A stretch of DNA of 35,705 bases from an uncultured Fibrobacterota bacterium (GTDB lineage: Bacteria > Fibrobacterota > Fibrobacteria > Fibrobacterales > Fibrobacteraceae): positions 37,685-73,389 of the forward strand of contig CAIRAY010000093.1 of the NCBI GenBank assembly GCA_903876665.1, written 5' to 3'. This document shows, piece after piece, positions 15,714-23,801 of the stretch. Position 1 is the stretch's first letter; every line of letters begins with the position of its first letter. A model generated the notes under the pieces. That model was not told where the DNA came from. It did not search any database and saw only the letters and a program-made list of their open reading frames with translations. The position numbers were made by a program, and so were the translations under genes.

Positions 15714-17078
15714 TTAAAGGGGCTCGTCCTTGGATTTTTCTTCGATGTTGCCATCCCAGAGATAATGCTTGGTTTCGCGCACAATGATCGGCGAAAGGGC
15801 CAGCACCGCAATGATGTTGGGAATCGCCATGAGGGCATTGGCGGCATCTGCACCATCCCAGACCATGGGAAGAGTGGCTACGGAGCCAACTGCCACCGCA
15901 ATAGTCCAGAGAACGCGGTAGGGAAGGATGCCCCGTTTGCCCACCAAGTATTCGATGGCCCGTTCGCCGTAGTAGGACCAACCCAGAATGGTCGAGTACA
16001 CAAAAGTAAGGAGTCCTACGGTGAGCACAATGGGGCCGATGACTGGAATTTGCGCAAACACGGCATGAGTCAGGGCCGCGCCCTTGAGGTCGGCAAGGCC
16101 CCCGTTTTTAAGCATGGTGCTCACCACGACCAGTCCCGTCAGCGCACAAACCACGACCGTGTCCCAGAAGGTTCCGGTGGAAGAAACCAAGGCCTGTCGG
16201 ACCGGGTTGCGGGATTGGGCGGCCGCAGCCACAATAGGTGCGGAACCAAGTCCAGATTCATTAGAGAACAGGCCCCGGGCGATGCCGTAGCGGGCTGCCA
16301 TTAGAATAGAAGCCCCCACAAAACCTCCGCCGGCGGCGCGGGCGCTAAAAGCCGAGCGCAAGATTTCTTTGATGGCCGGAAAAACGAAATCAAAATTCAT
16401 GGCAAGGATGATCAAACATCCCAGGGAATAGGCGATGACCATAAAGGGAACCAAGCCCTCGCAGGTGCGGGCAATCCATTTGACACCGCCAAGAATCACC
16501 ACGCCAGTAAGCGCAGCAAGCACAAGCCCCGTCCATAAAGGTTCAATGTTGAATGTGGTCTTGACTAGGCCTGCTACAGAATTCGCCTGGACCATATTGC
16601 CAATACCAAAGGCGGCAACGGATGCCGCAATGGCAAAGAAAATGGCCAGAGGCTTCCAGCCCAGCCCCCTTTCCAAAGCATACATGGGGCCACCCAGCAT
16701 GGTGCCGTCGCTGGTGCGCACACGGTATTTAACCGCCAGGAGGCCTTCCGCATATTTTGTTGAAATCCCAAAAACGCCGGTGAGCCACATCCAAAGCACG
16801 GCTCCCGGACCACCGAGCGCGACCGCTGTGGCCACGCCGACAATATTCCCTGTGCCGACCGTGGCTGCAAGGGCCGTGGTGAGAGCGCCAAATGGGCTGA
16901 CATCGCCGGGAGCGTCCTTTTCGCGAGTCACGGACAGCTTGATTCCTAGGGGAATGTAGCGCTGAATAAAGCGCAGGCGAACGGTAAAGAACAGGTGGGT
17001 ACCCATCAGCAAGATGAGCATGGGCGGACCCCACAAGTAGTTGTTCAGGAAAATAATGGCATTGTGTATGGTGTTCAT
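15714..17078 (-). CDS. Sodium:alanine symporter family (AGCS) transporter
   Basis: A 454-residue inner-membrane protein with about 10-11 hydrophobic helices. It carries the AGCS family signatures: FGALTTALAATVGTGNIVGVATAVALGGPGAVLWMW near residues 60-95, KYAEGLLAVKYR, GGPMYALERGLG, and the strongly conserved RGLFSNESGLGSAPIVAAAA at about 270-290. It should import a small amino acid (Ala, Gly or a relative) together with Na+. ATG 17078 is used; a GTG two codons upstream is an alternative, and the Shine-Dalgarno sequence is weak for both. A hairpin at 17094-17121 just upstream probably ends the GH44 transcript, so this gene should have its own promoter, which was not located. It is co-transcribed with the amidohydrolase. 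Confidence 0.94.
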   Translation of the reverse strand: MNTIHNAIIFLNNYLWGPPMLILLMGTHLFFTVRLRFIQRYIPLGIKLSVTREKDAPGDVSPFGALTTALAATVGTGNIVGVATAVALGGPGAVLWMWLTGVFGISTKYAEGLLAVKYRVRTSDGTMLGGPMYALERGLGWKPLAIFFAIAASVAAFGIGNMVQANSVAGLVKTTFNIEPLWTGLVLAALTGVVILGGVKWIARTCEGLVPFMVIAYSLGCLIILAMNFDFVFPAIKEILRSAFSARAAGGGFVGASILMAARYGIARGLFSNESGLGSAPIVAAAAQSRNPVRQALVSSTGTFWDTVVVCALTGLVVVSTMLKNGGLADLKGAALTHAVFAQIPVIGPIVLTVGLLTFVYSTILGWSYYGERAIEYLVGKRGILPYRVLWTIAVAVGSVATLPMVWDGADAANALMAIPNIIAVLALSPIIVRETKHYLWDGNIEEKSKDEPL

Positions 17079-17093
17079 TCCCACAATATAGAA

Positions 17094-17121
17094 AGAGGGC
17101 CGGCATTGCTGCCAGCCCTCT
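17094..17121 (-). terminator. Hairpin terminator after the GH44 gene
   Basis: AGAGGGCCGGCA (17094-17105) faces TGCCAGCCCTCT (17110-17121), a 12-bp stem with a 4-nt loop. The single mismatch becomes a G-U pair only in minus-strand RNA, and the minus-strand RNA then runs into UUUCUAUAUU. It therefore fits termination of the minus-strand GH44 operon, 18 nt after its stop codon. Confidence 0.75.
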
Positions 17122-17138
17122 TATGGGTGTGGGGGGTA

Positions 17139-19658
17139 TTACTTGATGAGAAGTATCGACTTTGCGCCCAGTTGAGGGACTTGAACCATGTAGCGCCCTG
17201 GCCGGAGCTTGTCGAGGCTCAGGGTTTGGGTGCCTGCCGTGGACTTCAAGGACCAGGACTGAACCAGGTGACCTTGGAGGTCGACGATGCGAACCTCTGA
17301 GGGGCCGGAGCCGGGCAAGTCAAGTTGCAATTGGGATCCGACTACTTTTGCCATGAATTGCGTCCCGAAAGCGCCATCCTGTCGATCTGCGAGATTGGTG
17401 ATCGTTTTTGGAACCAGGGAAATCTTGTAAATAGTAAAGTCCGCGGTAGCTCCAGCCTGAACCTGGAACGCGCTCTGCTTGGTGAGGTTGAGAGCTGCCC
17501 CGGCAGGGAAGTCGCTCCAGGAGAGGCACTTGGTGGTTGCGCTGGTGGCTATTGGCAAAACCTCGGTGGCGGTCATGTAGTTGGTGGCTTTGGTGGCATC
17601 TGTGGCAGAGGTCTGGCCAATCCCGGCTTTGAGGGCAACGTTGGATTTGTATTCCACACAAATTTGGCTGTATGTACTTAGGTTCACCGTGCTCAAAGCG
17701 GCTCCGACAGCTGTCGTTCCCCAATTGAATCCGAGGCCCGCGTAGTTGTAGTTCTGCGTGGCATCCTGGACGCCAGTGAACACAACATGCAGTCCCTTGT
17801 CCGTGGTGATGGTCGGTGCGCTGATGGCGCTGATGGTGCTCAGTGGATCGGCGAAGTTATACCACCATCCACCCGCAGTACCGCTGGGCTGCTTGACTTG
17901 TGCACCGAGGGTATAGTCCCAAACCAGGGTCGTTGTCAACGTGGCGCCCGAGGAGCTGGAAGTGGTCGAAGAACTGGAAGAGGGCAAAATACGCGCGACG
18001 AATGTGGGCTTGGTGCCAGGATTTGCGGTGCTTAAAACCACTGCAGTCACGGAAACCTTAGGAACGGTTATGGTAAAGGAACCGTTTGCCACGTCAACAG
18101 CGTTCTTGTAGATGCCGTTTACTGCTTCGGATCTGAAGGTCTCACCGGAGAGGTTTGCTAGGTCAAATGTTGGAGCCCAGGTGCCGCCTTGGACAAAGCC
18201 AGCGAGGTTTACGGTGATGGCCTGGTCGCTAGTCAAATTCCGGTTGACCAAGATAACGGTCATGGAATCTTTTGCTGCATTCAGGGAAGGATAGGCAGAA
18301 ACCAGGTTCGTTGCGTCGGCCTTGGAGGGCAGGCTGGTGGATTTAGCGTAGCGCGTGAACAAGTGGACCGCTTCGAACATGCCTGGGTATTGAGTCCAAG
18401 GGGTGAAGATTTCTACATCGCCTGCGCTTCCGAATTCGCCCATTTGCGAAGCATACCAGGCTGCGATAACAGAGGCATCAGCGCTGGCCCCGCCAATGCC
18501 TCCACACTCGGTCATGCCCAAGGTCACTCCGTGGTTTGCGCCCAGATAAGTGGTGAGCCAATTGCGGGTGCGCTGGAAAATAAACTCCTTGGATGTTCCT
18601 GGGAACGCTTTCTGGAGCCCATTGGCCTTTGGATACGCGTAGGCTGTGTCGAACCAAACGCGATGCAGCTGAAGAATGTTGGCCTTGTCGCTGGCGGCAT
18701 TGTATTCTGGATAAAAGTGGTAATCAACAACATCGAGCAGGCGCTTGCCCGTGCGGGCTTGTTCTTCGCCGATTCGCTTGATAAAGAACTCCATAAAGGA
18801 ATAGCTAGCGCCACCATAAGGGACTAGTGCACTGTGCCACTGGTACCACATCCATTCATTAGTGGTTACCGGGCCAACCAGTTTGATGTTAGGGAACTTA
18901 TTGCGCGCCTTAACGGCCATGTCCACATAGATTTGCACGAATTCTTCGGCACTCATGGTGTCAGGCATGACATCACTGTGGGTGAGCTCCCACATGTCGG
19001 GTTCATTGTCCATGTTCCAGTACAGGAATTGACTGGAATCTAGACCAAGCTGACCCGTCTGGGTGCCAAAAAAGTGATCGACAATACCCAGGGTTTGATC
19101 CGCAGTGCGCTTCTCTAAATACAAAAGAGGGTCAGTAGCCCCAGTAGGCTTTTGGCCTGCAGCCGTGATTGCAGGGGTTCCCGCCCAGTCGCTATTCGCA
19201 TCTGTGGTCCAGGTGTAATTGTTGTAAAGCCCGTCATTGAAATTGTGAGCCGTATTGTTGGCTACCCAACCCAGCATGGACAATCCAAAAAGTCCTTGCA
19301 CACCGGGAAGGCTGGTGGCCAAATCATTCGCCCGTAGATCCCAATCATCTTCATTGGCGTAAACATTGTTGTACCAGTCCGGGTGTGAACTAAGGCGTTT
19401 TTCCCAATTGTATTTGGTGCCATTGTTGCCATCGTTCAGGCGAAGCATTTTGAACCCGGCATCCTTGTAACGCTGGATGGTATCGGCGCTGGTGGGATTT
19501 CCTTTGGGAACCAGGCCTCCGTTCTTGCCGTAAAGATACGGACTGATCGCTTTGGCGGAGACCGCCGCATCGATGCTTAGGCTGACTGGCGCTGCAAACG
19601 CAGCACAGGCAAAGATGCCAACCGCGCAGGCGGCTGGCACAAGGGATGTTGTTTTCAT
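17139..19658 (-). CDS. Secreted GH44 endoglucanase/xyloglucanase with C-terminal binding-like domain
   Basis: An 839-residue extracellular enzyme. GH44 members cut beta-1,4-glucan, xyloglucan or related chains. Domains: signal peptide about 1-22; GH44 barrel plus beta domain about 25-570; Ser/Thr linker about 580-595; jelly-roll carbohydrate-binding-like domain about 598-770; and a C-terminal sorting-like domain about 785-839 (VRIVDLQGHLVQSW... to LRPGRYMVQV). Acid/base Glu219 lies in WNMDNEPDMW and nucleophile Glu384 in LGMTECGG, the GH44 signature pair. The ATG at 19658 has AAGGAA upstream and lies 2 nt after the lipoprotein stop. It is the last gene of the cassette that starts with the TIGR02147 regulator at 21693; transcription probably ends at 17094-17121. 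The precise substrate is not predictable. Confidence 0.93.
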   Translation of the reverse strand: MKTTSLVPAACAVGIFACAAFAAPVSLSIDAAVSAKAISPYLYGKNGGLVPKGNPTSADTIQRYKDAGFKMLRLNDGNNGTKYNWEKRLSSHPDWYNNVYANEDDWDLRANDLATSLPGVQGLFGLSMLGWVANNTAHNFNDGLYNNYTWTTDANSDWAGTPAITAAGQKPTGATDPLLYLEKRTADQTLGIVDHFFGTQTGQLGLDSSQFLYWNMDNEPDMWELTHSDVMPDTMSAEEFVQIYVDMAVKARNKFPNIKLVGPVTTNEWMWYQWHSALVPYGGASYSFMEFFIKRIGEEQARTGKRLLDVVDYHFYPEYNAASDKANILQLHRVWFDTAYAYPKANGLQKAFPGTSKEFIFQRTRNWLTTYLGANHGVTLGMTECGGIGGASADASVIAAWYASQMGEFGSAGDVEIFTPWTQYPGMFEAVHLFTRYAKSTSLPSKADATNLVSAYPSLNAAKDSMTVILVNRNLTSDQAITVNLAGFVQGGTWAPTFDLANLSGETFRSEAVNGIYKNAVDVANGSFTITVPKVSVTAVVLSTANPGTKPTFVARILPSSSSSTTSSSSGATLTTTLVWDYTLGAQVKQPSGTAGGWWYNFADPLSTISAISAPTITTDKGLHVVFTGVQDATQNYNYAGLGFNWGTTAVGAALSTVNLSTYSQICVEYKSNVALKAGIGQTSATDATKATNYMTATEVLPIATSATTKCLSWSDFPAGAALNLTKQSAFQVQAGATADFTIYKISLVPKTITNLADRQDGAFGTQFMAKVVGSQLQLDLPGSGPSEVRIVDLQGHLVQSWSLKSTAGTQTLSLDKLRPGRYMVQVPQLGAKSILLIK

Positions 19659-19660
19659 GG

Positions 19661-20866
19661 TTATTTCCTTAGCAGTGTGGAGTAAAGTTCCGAATCTGAA
19701 ATGCCGTGGAGCTGGATCTGATCCAGCCAAAAATCTGCTTCGCCGGTACTCATCCAATTGAACGAGTTGGTATAGGGAGCCAATTCCTGCCAAGTAGTCG
19801 TGCCCCGCAATGGTTTCATTTGTGCAGGCCTGATGACATGGCGAGTCCAAATGCTATCTAAGGAAAATGCCACGCTGATCTGGGCGATTTGACTGGTCAG
19901 GGGAAGGAGTCCGTTCATCTGGAGTTGCATAGAACCCTTGCCCTTGGCCCAGAACGAAATGCTGTCAACGCCACTTAGATCATAGGAGGCGGTAGATGGG
20001 TGAGTCAGGCGGGATTCTCCCAAATCAAATCCACATAGGGCGAATTTTCCTGCAACCGAGGAGTCGATGGCAAAACGCACATGAAAGCTTTGGCCTTGTT
20101 GGAAACTTTCGGTGCTCGCAACAAACGCCGCGCGCGGATTTGATGGAATGATTTGACTGTTGCTGTCCGAGCTCATGTACCACCAGCCGGAACCGCTCAG
20201 GGCATGGAAGCGATTGGCATCGATTTGATCTTCAAAGTCATCCAATAATACACTATCCTTGTCTTCAATTCGTAGCGAGTCCATGAGTAAATTTGCACTA
20301 GTATCGAGATTGGTGGTGGCGACAATGTGGAGTTTGTCTGCAATTACGCTGAGGAGCATGTAGTCACTGGTGGGCAGTTTTGCAAAATGGAAGGATCCAT
20401 CGCTTTGCACCTTGGCAACAAAGGATGAGCCCGCGATGTGCATGGAGTCAGGCCAGGGCTTGCTTTCCGCTAAAAGAACCCCATCCAGTGTGCCCGGTGA
20501 CTTTGGGGTCACGCGACGCGCACTATCTGGGGAGGAGAGAGATTCTCGAATCATGCCCAGGGTGCTTTCGACCTCAAGGTTGGAGGGCCAGGAGCTGGTG
20601 TGCACCAGTGCTTGTCCGTGCGAATCGGTTAGGGCGCTGTCGGCCACTGGATTTCTGTCAGATAGAATGTCCCTGGCCCAGGTCTGTTCAGGTACAATGC
20701 GAACCCTGGCGTTGGGGACTGGATTCCCCTGTGGATCAATCACCAGGATGGCGACGCCATTTTCCGTTTCATCCCAAACGCCACCTTTGGCATTCGGATC
20801 GCTCGGGTTCCCGCATGCCATAATCATAAGCATGGCGAAACAATTAAGTGGCAGGGCGAGCTTCAT
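19661..20866 (-). CDS. Lipoprotein with C-terminal carbohydrate-binding-like domain
   Basis: A 401-residue lipoprotein. A lipobox (M-A-C-G) ends the signal peptide at about residue 18. An Ig-like/carboxypeptidase-regulatory-like domain follows at about 35-100 (VPNARVRIVPEQ... DSHGQALVHTS), then a second small beta domain at about 125-175 (GTLDGVLLAES... DGSFHFAKLPTSDYML). The C-terminal jelly-roll-like domain spans about 205-395, opening with SVLLDDFEDQID, with DSISFWAKGKGSMQL in the middle and DFWLDQIQL at the end. The same plan recurs in the lipoprotein at 23802. It probably sits on a membrane and binds the polysaccharide cut by its GH44 neighbour, 2 nt downstream. The start overlaps the regulator stop (ATGA at 20863-20866). 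No enzyme motif is seen; binding is inferred from the fold-like pattern. Confidence 0.82.
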   Translation of the reverse strand: MKLALPLNCFAMLMIMACGNPSDPNAKGGVWDETENGVAILVIDPQGNPVPNARVRIVPEQTWARDILSDRNPVADSALTDSHGQALVHTSSWPSNLEVESTLGMIRESLSSPDSARRVTPKSPGTLDGVLLAESKPWPDSMHIAGSSFVAKVQSDGSFHFAKLPTSDYMLLSVIADKLHIVATTNLDTSANLLMDSLRIEDKDSVLLDDFEDQIDANRFHALSGSGWWYMSSDSNSQIIPSNPRAAFVASTESFQQGQSFHVRFAIDSSVAGKFALCGFDLGESRLTHPSTASYDLSGVDSISFWAKGKGSMQLQMNGLLPLTSQIAQISVAFSLDSIWTRHVIRPAQMKPLRGTTTWQELAPYTNSFNWMSTGEADFWLDQIQLHGISDSELYSTLLRK

Positions 20867-21693
20867 GGTTGCTCCACCTTGCCCGTCATGGCCACGGGGA
20901 ACAGCGCACTGGCGAGCCTCAGGATGCGGTCGGGGTTGTTGACCTTTTCAATGCGGTCGCGAATTTGGCTTCGGGCGTGCTTGAGAATGGCCACGCAGTC
21001 CTGGAATGCCTGGGCGTCGACGGCCATATTGATCACGTTGATGTCGCGAAGCTCTTTGGGATGCCTGTCCAGGCTTTCTTCGGCGAGTCGCAAGGAGTGG
21101 GCCTGATATTGGCGCACAATAAGCGATTGGTAGGTTGAGCCGGTGGTGATGTTTTTATCGGTCAGCTTCCAAACCCCATTATTGTCGCGCTCCACCAGCT
21201 TTAGGCGGCGCAATAGCTCCACGGATTTTTTGGCCTGGCTTGCGGTGATTGGGGGCGAAAGGCTCTGTCCGAGCAATTGGTAATTGTCCGTGATGGACAG
21301 AGCGCCCAGCAGGGCGCGTACCACGGAATGGTGCCATTCGCTGTAAAGATTCAGCTGCCCATCTTCGAGTGTGCTGGAGCGGGAACCCCGCAGGGAGAGG
21401 ATTTCGGCAAAAAGGGTGCGCGCCTCCGCATCCTTGCGTGCCCGACCAAATGCGACCAGCAGGGTAAAATACTCCGCCGCCGGGCCTTGAAAATTCAGGT
21501 AGGTGAGGAAGCGGGGCAAGGCCGCCTTGGAAACATGTAGCTGGCCTTGCAAAATGCGGAAAACCTGGCTCTGGTCCAGGCCAACGGAGTCCCCCATAAT
21601 CTTAAAGGAATACCAAGAACTCTCCGCTTTGCGCTCTTCAAAGTGCGCAAGCAGGAATGCTCGATAATCCAAAAATTGAAAAACAGAAATCAT
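20863..21693 (-). CDS. TIGR02147-family regulator (GH44 cassette)
   Basis: A 276-residue cytosolic protein of TIGR02147, a family known mainly from Fibrobacter and predicted to regulate transcription. The hallmarks are the N-terminal 'FQFLDYRAFLLAHFEERKA', a helix-turn-helix-like segment ('GLDQSQVFRILQGQLHVSKAALPRFLTYLNF') at about 37-70, the middle 'YSEWHHSVVRALLG', and the C-terminal 'KELRDINVINMAVDAQAFQDCVAILKHARSQIRDRI' ending in 'ALFPVAM'. It has no membrane segment or signal peptide, so it cannot itself read the cell surface. It is first in a three-gene operon with lipoprotein and GH44. Two 15-bp direct repeats upstream are candidate operator sites. The DNA-binding role is a family prediction. 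Confidence 0.9.
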   Translation of the reverse strand: MISVFQFLDYRAFLLAHFEERKAESSWYSFKIMGDSVGLDQSQVFRILQGQLHVSKAALPRFLTYLNFQGPAAEYFTLLVAFGRARKDAEARTLFAEILSLRGSRSSTLEDGQLNLYSEWHHSVVRALLGALSITDNYQLLGQSLSPPITASQAKKSVELLRRLKLVERDNNGVWKLTDKNITTGSTYQSLIVRQYQAHSLRLAEESLDRHPKELRDINVINMAVDAQAFQDCVAILKHARSQIRDRIEKVNNPDRILRLASALFPVAMTGKVEQP

Positions 21694-21847
21694 GAAACCC
21701 CAATCCCATAAATTCCGAAAAATTGCAAGACAGAAAAAGAATGAACCTTTTCCTTATCTTGAATTTATAAAGGAATTACGCGATTAGGAGTCCTTCAAAA
21801 AAAATGCTTTGCAAGAAAAATTGCAAGACTGGGCAAAAGACTGGGCG
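21694..21847 (-). promoter_or_regulatory. Control region of the GH44 cassette with 15-bp direct repeats
   Basis: The 154-nt gap after the GH5-like gene and before the TIGR02147 regulator holds two exact copies of GAAAAATTGCAAGAC on the + strand (21717-21731 and 21815-21829), 98 nt apart start to start. A second TTGCAAG-like half (TTTGCAAG) sits next to the distal copy. Between them lies an AT-rich stretch with TTTATAAATTC-like sequence on the minus strand that could hold the -10 box. This spacing is what an operator flanking a promoter would look like. Confidence 0.45.
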
Positions 21848-23704
21848 CTATTCCCCAATCACTCGCACCAAAGCAAGACCCTTTGTCTTCAGGGGAATCG
21901 TCAGCTGGGCGGCGGAGGATTTTACCGAGGCAACCTTTTGGCCCAACAGATTGCGGACTTCAATAGTCCGGACGCCTTCTTTCGCAAAGGAAAGCTGGAT
22001 TCCGTTCTTCAGGTAGGTCAGGCGGTAACCGGAATCCTTTCGGCTTAGGGGCTCGAGGCTGGTGGTGGAGCCTGCGGGGTAAATGACTTCCAAGCCCGTC
22101 ACCTTGCTGGCCTCAATGGCGCTGTAGGCGTCTACGGCAAACACGGTTTTCCCATTGTCAAATCCGTAGAGCGGGGTGTTGTCCAGCTTGATGTTGTCAA
22201 ACCAGATTTTGCCATTGAAGCTGTTGTTGGTGCTAAAGTGCAGGTAGATGGATTTGACTTGGGTGAGGTCTGCCTTTTTGCTCGGAGTGGACCAGAAGTA
22301 CATGCTGGCAAGGTTCGCGGTGCAGGTGGACCAGGAGCTATCTGCGGCAGGGGAGCAATAAGTGTCGGAAACGTCCCACTCAAAACCGCTTCCCGTCTTG
22401 AGGACCCAGTGGAATTTGAAAGAACCCACCGAAGCCTTGGGAATCAACACATCCACGGAGATTGTGGTATTGTTGGAAAGATTCGCTGTGGTGTCTTTCT
22501 TAAGGGAAGACCAGACCGAGTTGTCGGAATTTTGATAGGTGACTTGCAGAACTCCGTTGCCGGTGGTCTGGGCGCGTGTCACATCTTTGATTTTGATGGC
22601 GTCGGAATGTGTAGTGTACAATGTTTTCATAGCTTTTGCCGAAGTGTTGAAGCTGCCTAGCCAAGGGTCGTAGGTGTCGCCCATGTAGCACCAGGAAAGT
22701 GCGCCTGCGTAGCCACCATTGTACAGGTTGGTAAATAAGGTGTCGATATTGGCGGCATCATAAATGGGGTGGTAACCACCGGGCTGATTGGCGTTGGCCG
22801 AGCTCCAGCTCGCGGCAGGGAATTCACCGATCACCACGGGTTTATCCAGGTTCCAATGGGAAAGCGGGTAGGTGAAAGGCGAGTAGGACGCGCCATTCCA
22901 AGGGTAGTAGTGGACCATGTAGAAGTCCAGGGTGCCATCGTTGTCCGCTCCCGCAGCCTTCAGGTTGATGTCACTGTACCAGTTGCTGTTGCCTGTAATG
23001 TCTGAGCTGGTGCTGAAAGTTTGTGCGCCATTGGAAACCAAGACTCCGGGAACAGCGCGGTGAATGGCTCCCGTGACACGGTTTACAACCTTTTGCACAT
23101 TGATTTTTTGCACGCGGCCACCGGCGGTCCAGCCGATGTTGGCCACCATGCCTTCGGGCTCGTTAAAGATTTCCCAGCAGATCAGGTTGGTGTCGAGTCC
23201 AATGGCGGTCACTAGGGGAACGACCGCGTGGTCGATGTACGCCTGGATTCCGGCGTCGGTAGTCAGGAGCTTGGTGTTCTGTGCCAAGGGAAGGCCGGTC
23301 TGAGCCGTGGGGCTCTCCATCAAGTTGTGGCTAAGCAGGACGGGCATGACCAAAACCCCGTTACGGCCGGCAATGTTCAACATTCTTTTGACATTGTTGA
23401 TGGTCTGCGAGCCAAGTCCCGAAACAAGGCTGTCGGTCCCGTACTTCGGATCATTGGCGCCGTTAGTCGACAGCCAGACGCGGATGACATTGCCACCGGA
23501 ATCCCGAATATCTTGTACCGCATATTTGAAGGTGTTGGTATCGAGGGCCACGTCGCCCACATCGGCGGCATAATTGATCCAGGCTAGGTTCATTCCCGAA
23601 ACAAAAACCTGCCTGCCATTGGGTAGTGTGATGCGGTTGGAAGGAGCGAGCGCAAGGGCTCCAGCGGAAAGAAGCAGGGTCAGGAAAAGGATTTTTTTGA
23701 GCAT
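21848..23704 (-). CDS. Secreted GH5-like glycoside hydrolase (mannanase/endoglucanase type)
   Basis: A 618-residue extracellular enzyme. Domains: signal peptide about 1-19; (beta/alpha)8 barrel about 22-385; jelly-roll carbohydrate-binding-like domain about 395-515 (VLQVTYQNSDNSVW... to GKIWFDNIKLDN); and a C-terminal sorting-like tail about 565-618 (TIEVRNLLGQKVAS). The start of the barrel, 'GRQVFVSGMNLAWINYA', and 'GGNVIRVWLSTNG' recall GH5 mannanase-like enzymes. The probable acid/base is Glu182 in CWEIFNEPEG and the nucleophile Glu294 in VVIGEFPA. Clan GH-A is secure; the split between GH5 subfamilies (mannan versus glucan) is not. A GAGGAAACC Shine-Dalgarno precedes the ATG. It closes the second regulator-lipoprotein-hydrolase cassette, 97 nt after the lipoprotein gene. 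Confidence 0.88.
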   Translation of the reverse strand: MLKKILFLTLLLSAGALALAPSNRITLPNGRQVFVSGMNLAWINYAADVGDVALDTNTFKYAVQDIRDSGGNVIRVWLSTNGANDPKYGTDSLVSGLGSQTINNVKRMLNIAGRNGVLVMPVLLSHNLMESPTAQTGLPLAQNTKLLTTDAGIQAYIDHAVVPLVTAIGLDTNLICWEIFNEPEGMVANIGWTAGGRVQKINVQKVVNRVTGAIHRAVPGVLVSNGAQTFSTSSDITGNSNWYSDINLKAAGADNDGTLDFYMVHYYPWNGASYSPFTYPLSHWNLDKPVVIGEFPAASWSSANANQPGGYHPIYDAANIDTLFTNLYNGGYAGALSWCYMGDTYDPWLGSFNTSAKAMKTLYTTHSDAIKIKDVTRAQTTGNGVLQVTYQNSDNSVWSSLKKDTTANLSNNTTISVDVLIPKASVGSFKFHWVLKTGSGFEWDVSDTYCSPAADSSWSTCTANLASMYFWSTPSKKADLTQVKSIYLHFSTNNSFNGKIWFDNIKLDNTPLYGFDNGKTVFAVDAYSAIEASKVTGLEVIYPAGSTTSLEPLSRKDSGYRLTYLKNGIQLSFAKEGVRTIEVRNLLGQKVASVKSSAAQLTIPLKTKGLALVRVIGE

Positions 23705-23777
23705 GGTTTCCTCAAGATGAATGGTTTGCTATAAATTTAGCGGAAAGCAAAGGGGTTTGGGGCGTTTGTCTGCAAAT

Positions 23778-23792
23778 CTTCCCAATGGGAAG
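23778..23792 (-). repeat. Small hairpin between lipoprotein and GH5-like gene
   Basis: CTTCCC-AAT-GGGAAG is a perfect 6-bp inverted repeat with a 3-nt loop in the 97-nt gap. Without a T-run it is not a standard terminator; it could stabilise or process the downstream mRNA so that the hydrolase is expressed differently from the lipoprotein and regulator. Confidence 0.35.
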
Positions 23793-23801
23793 CTTGGGCG
23801 G

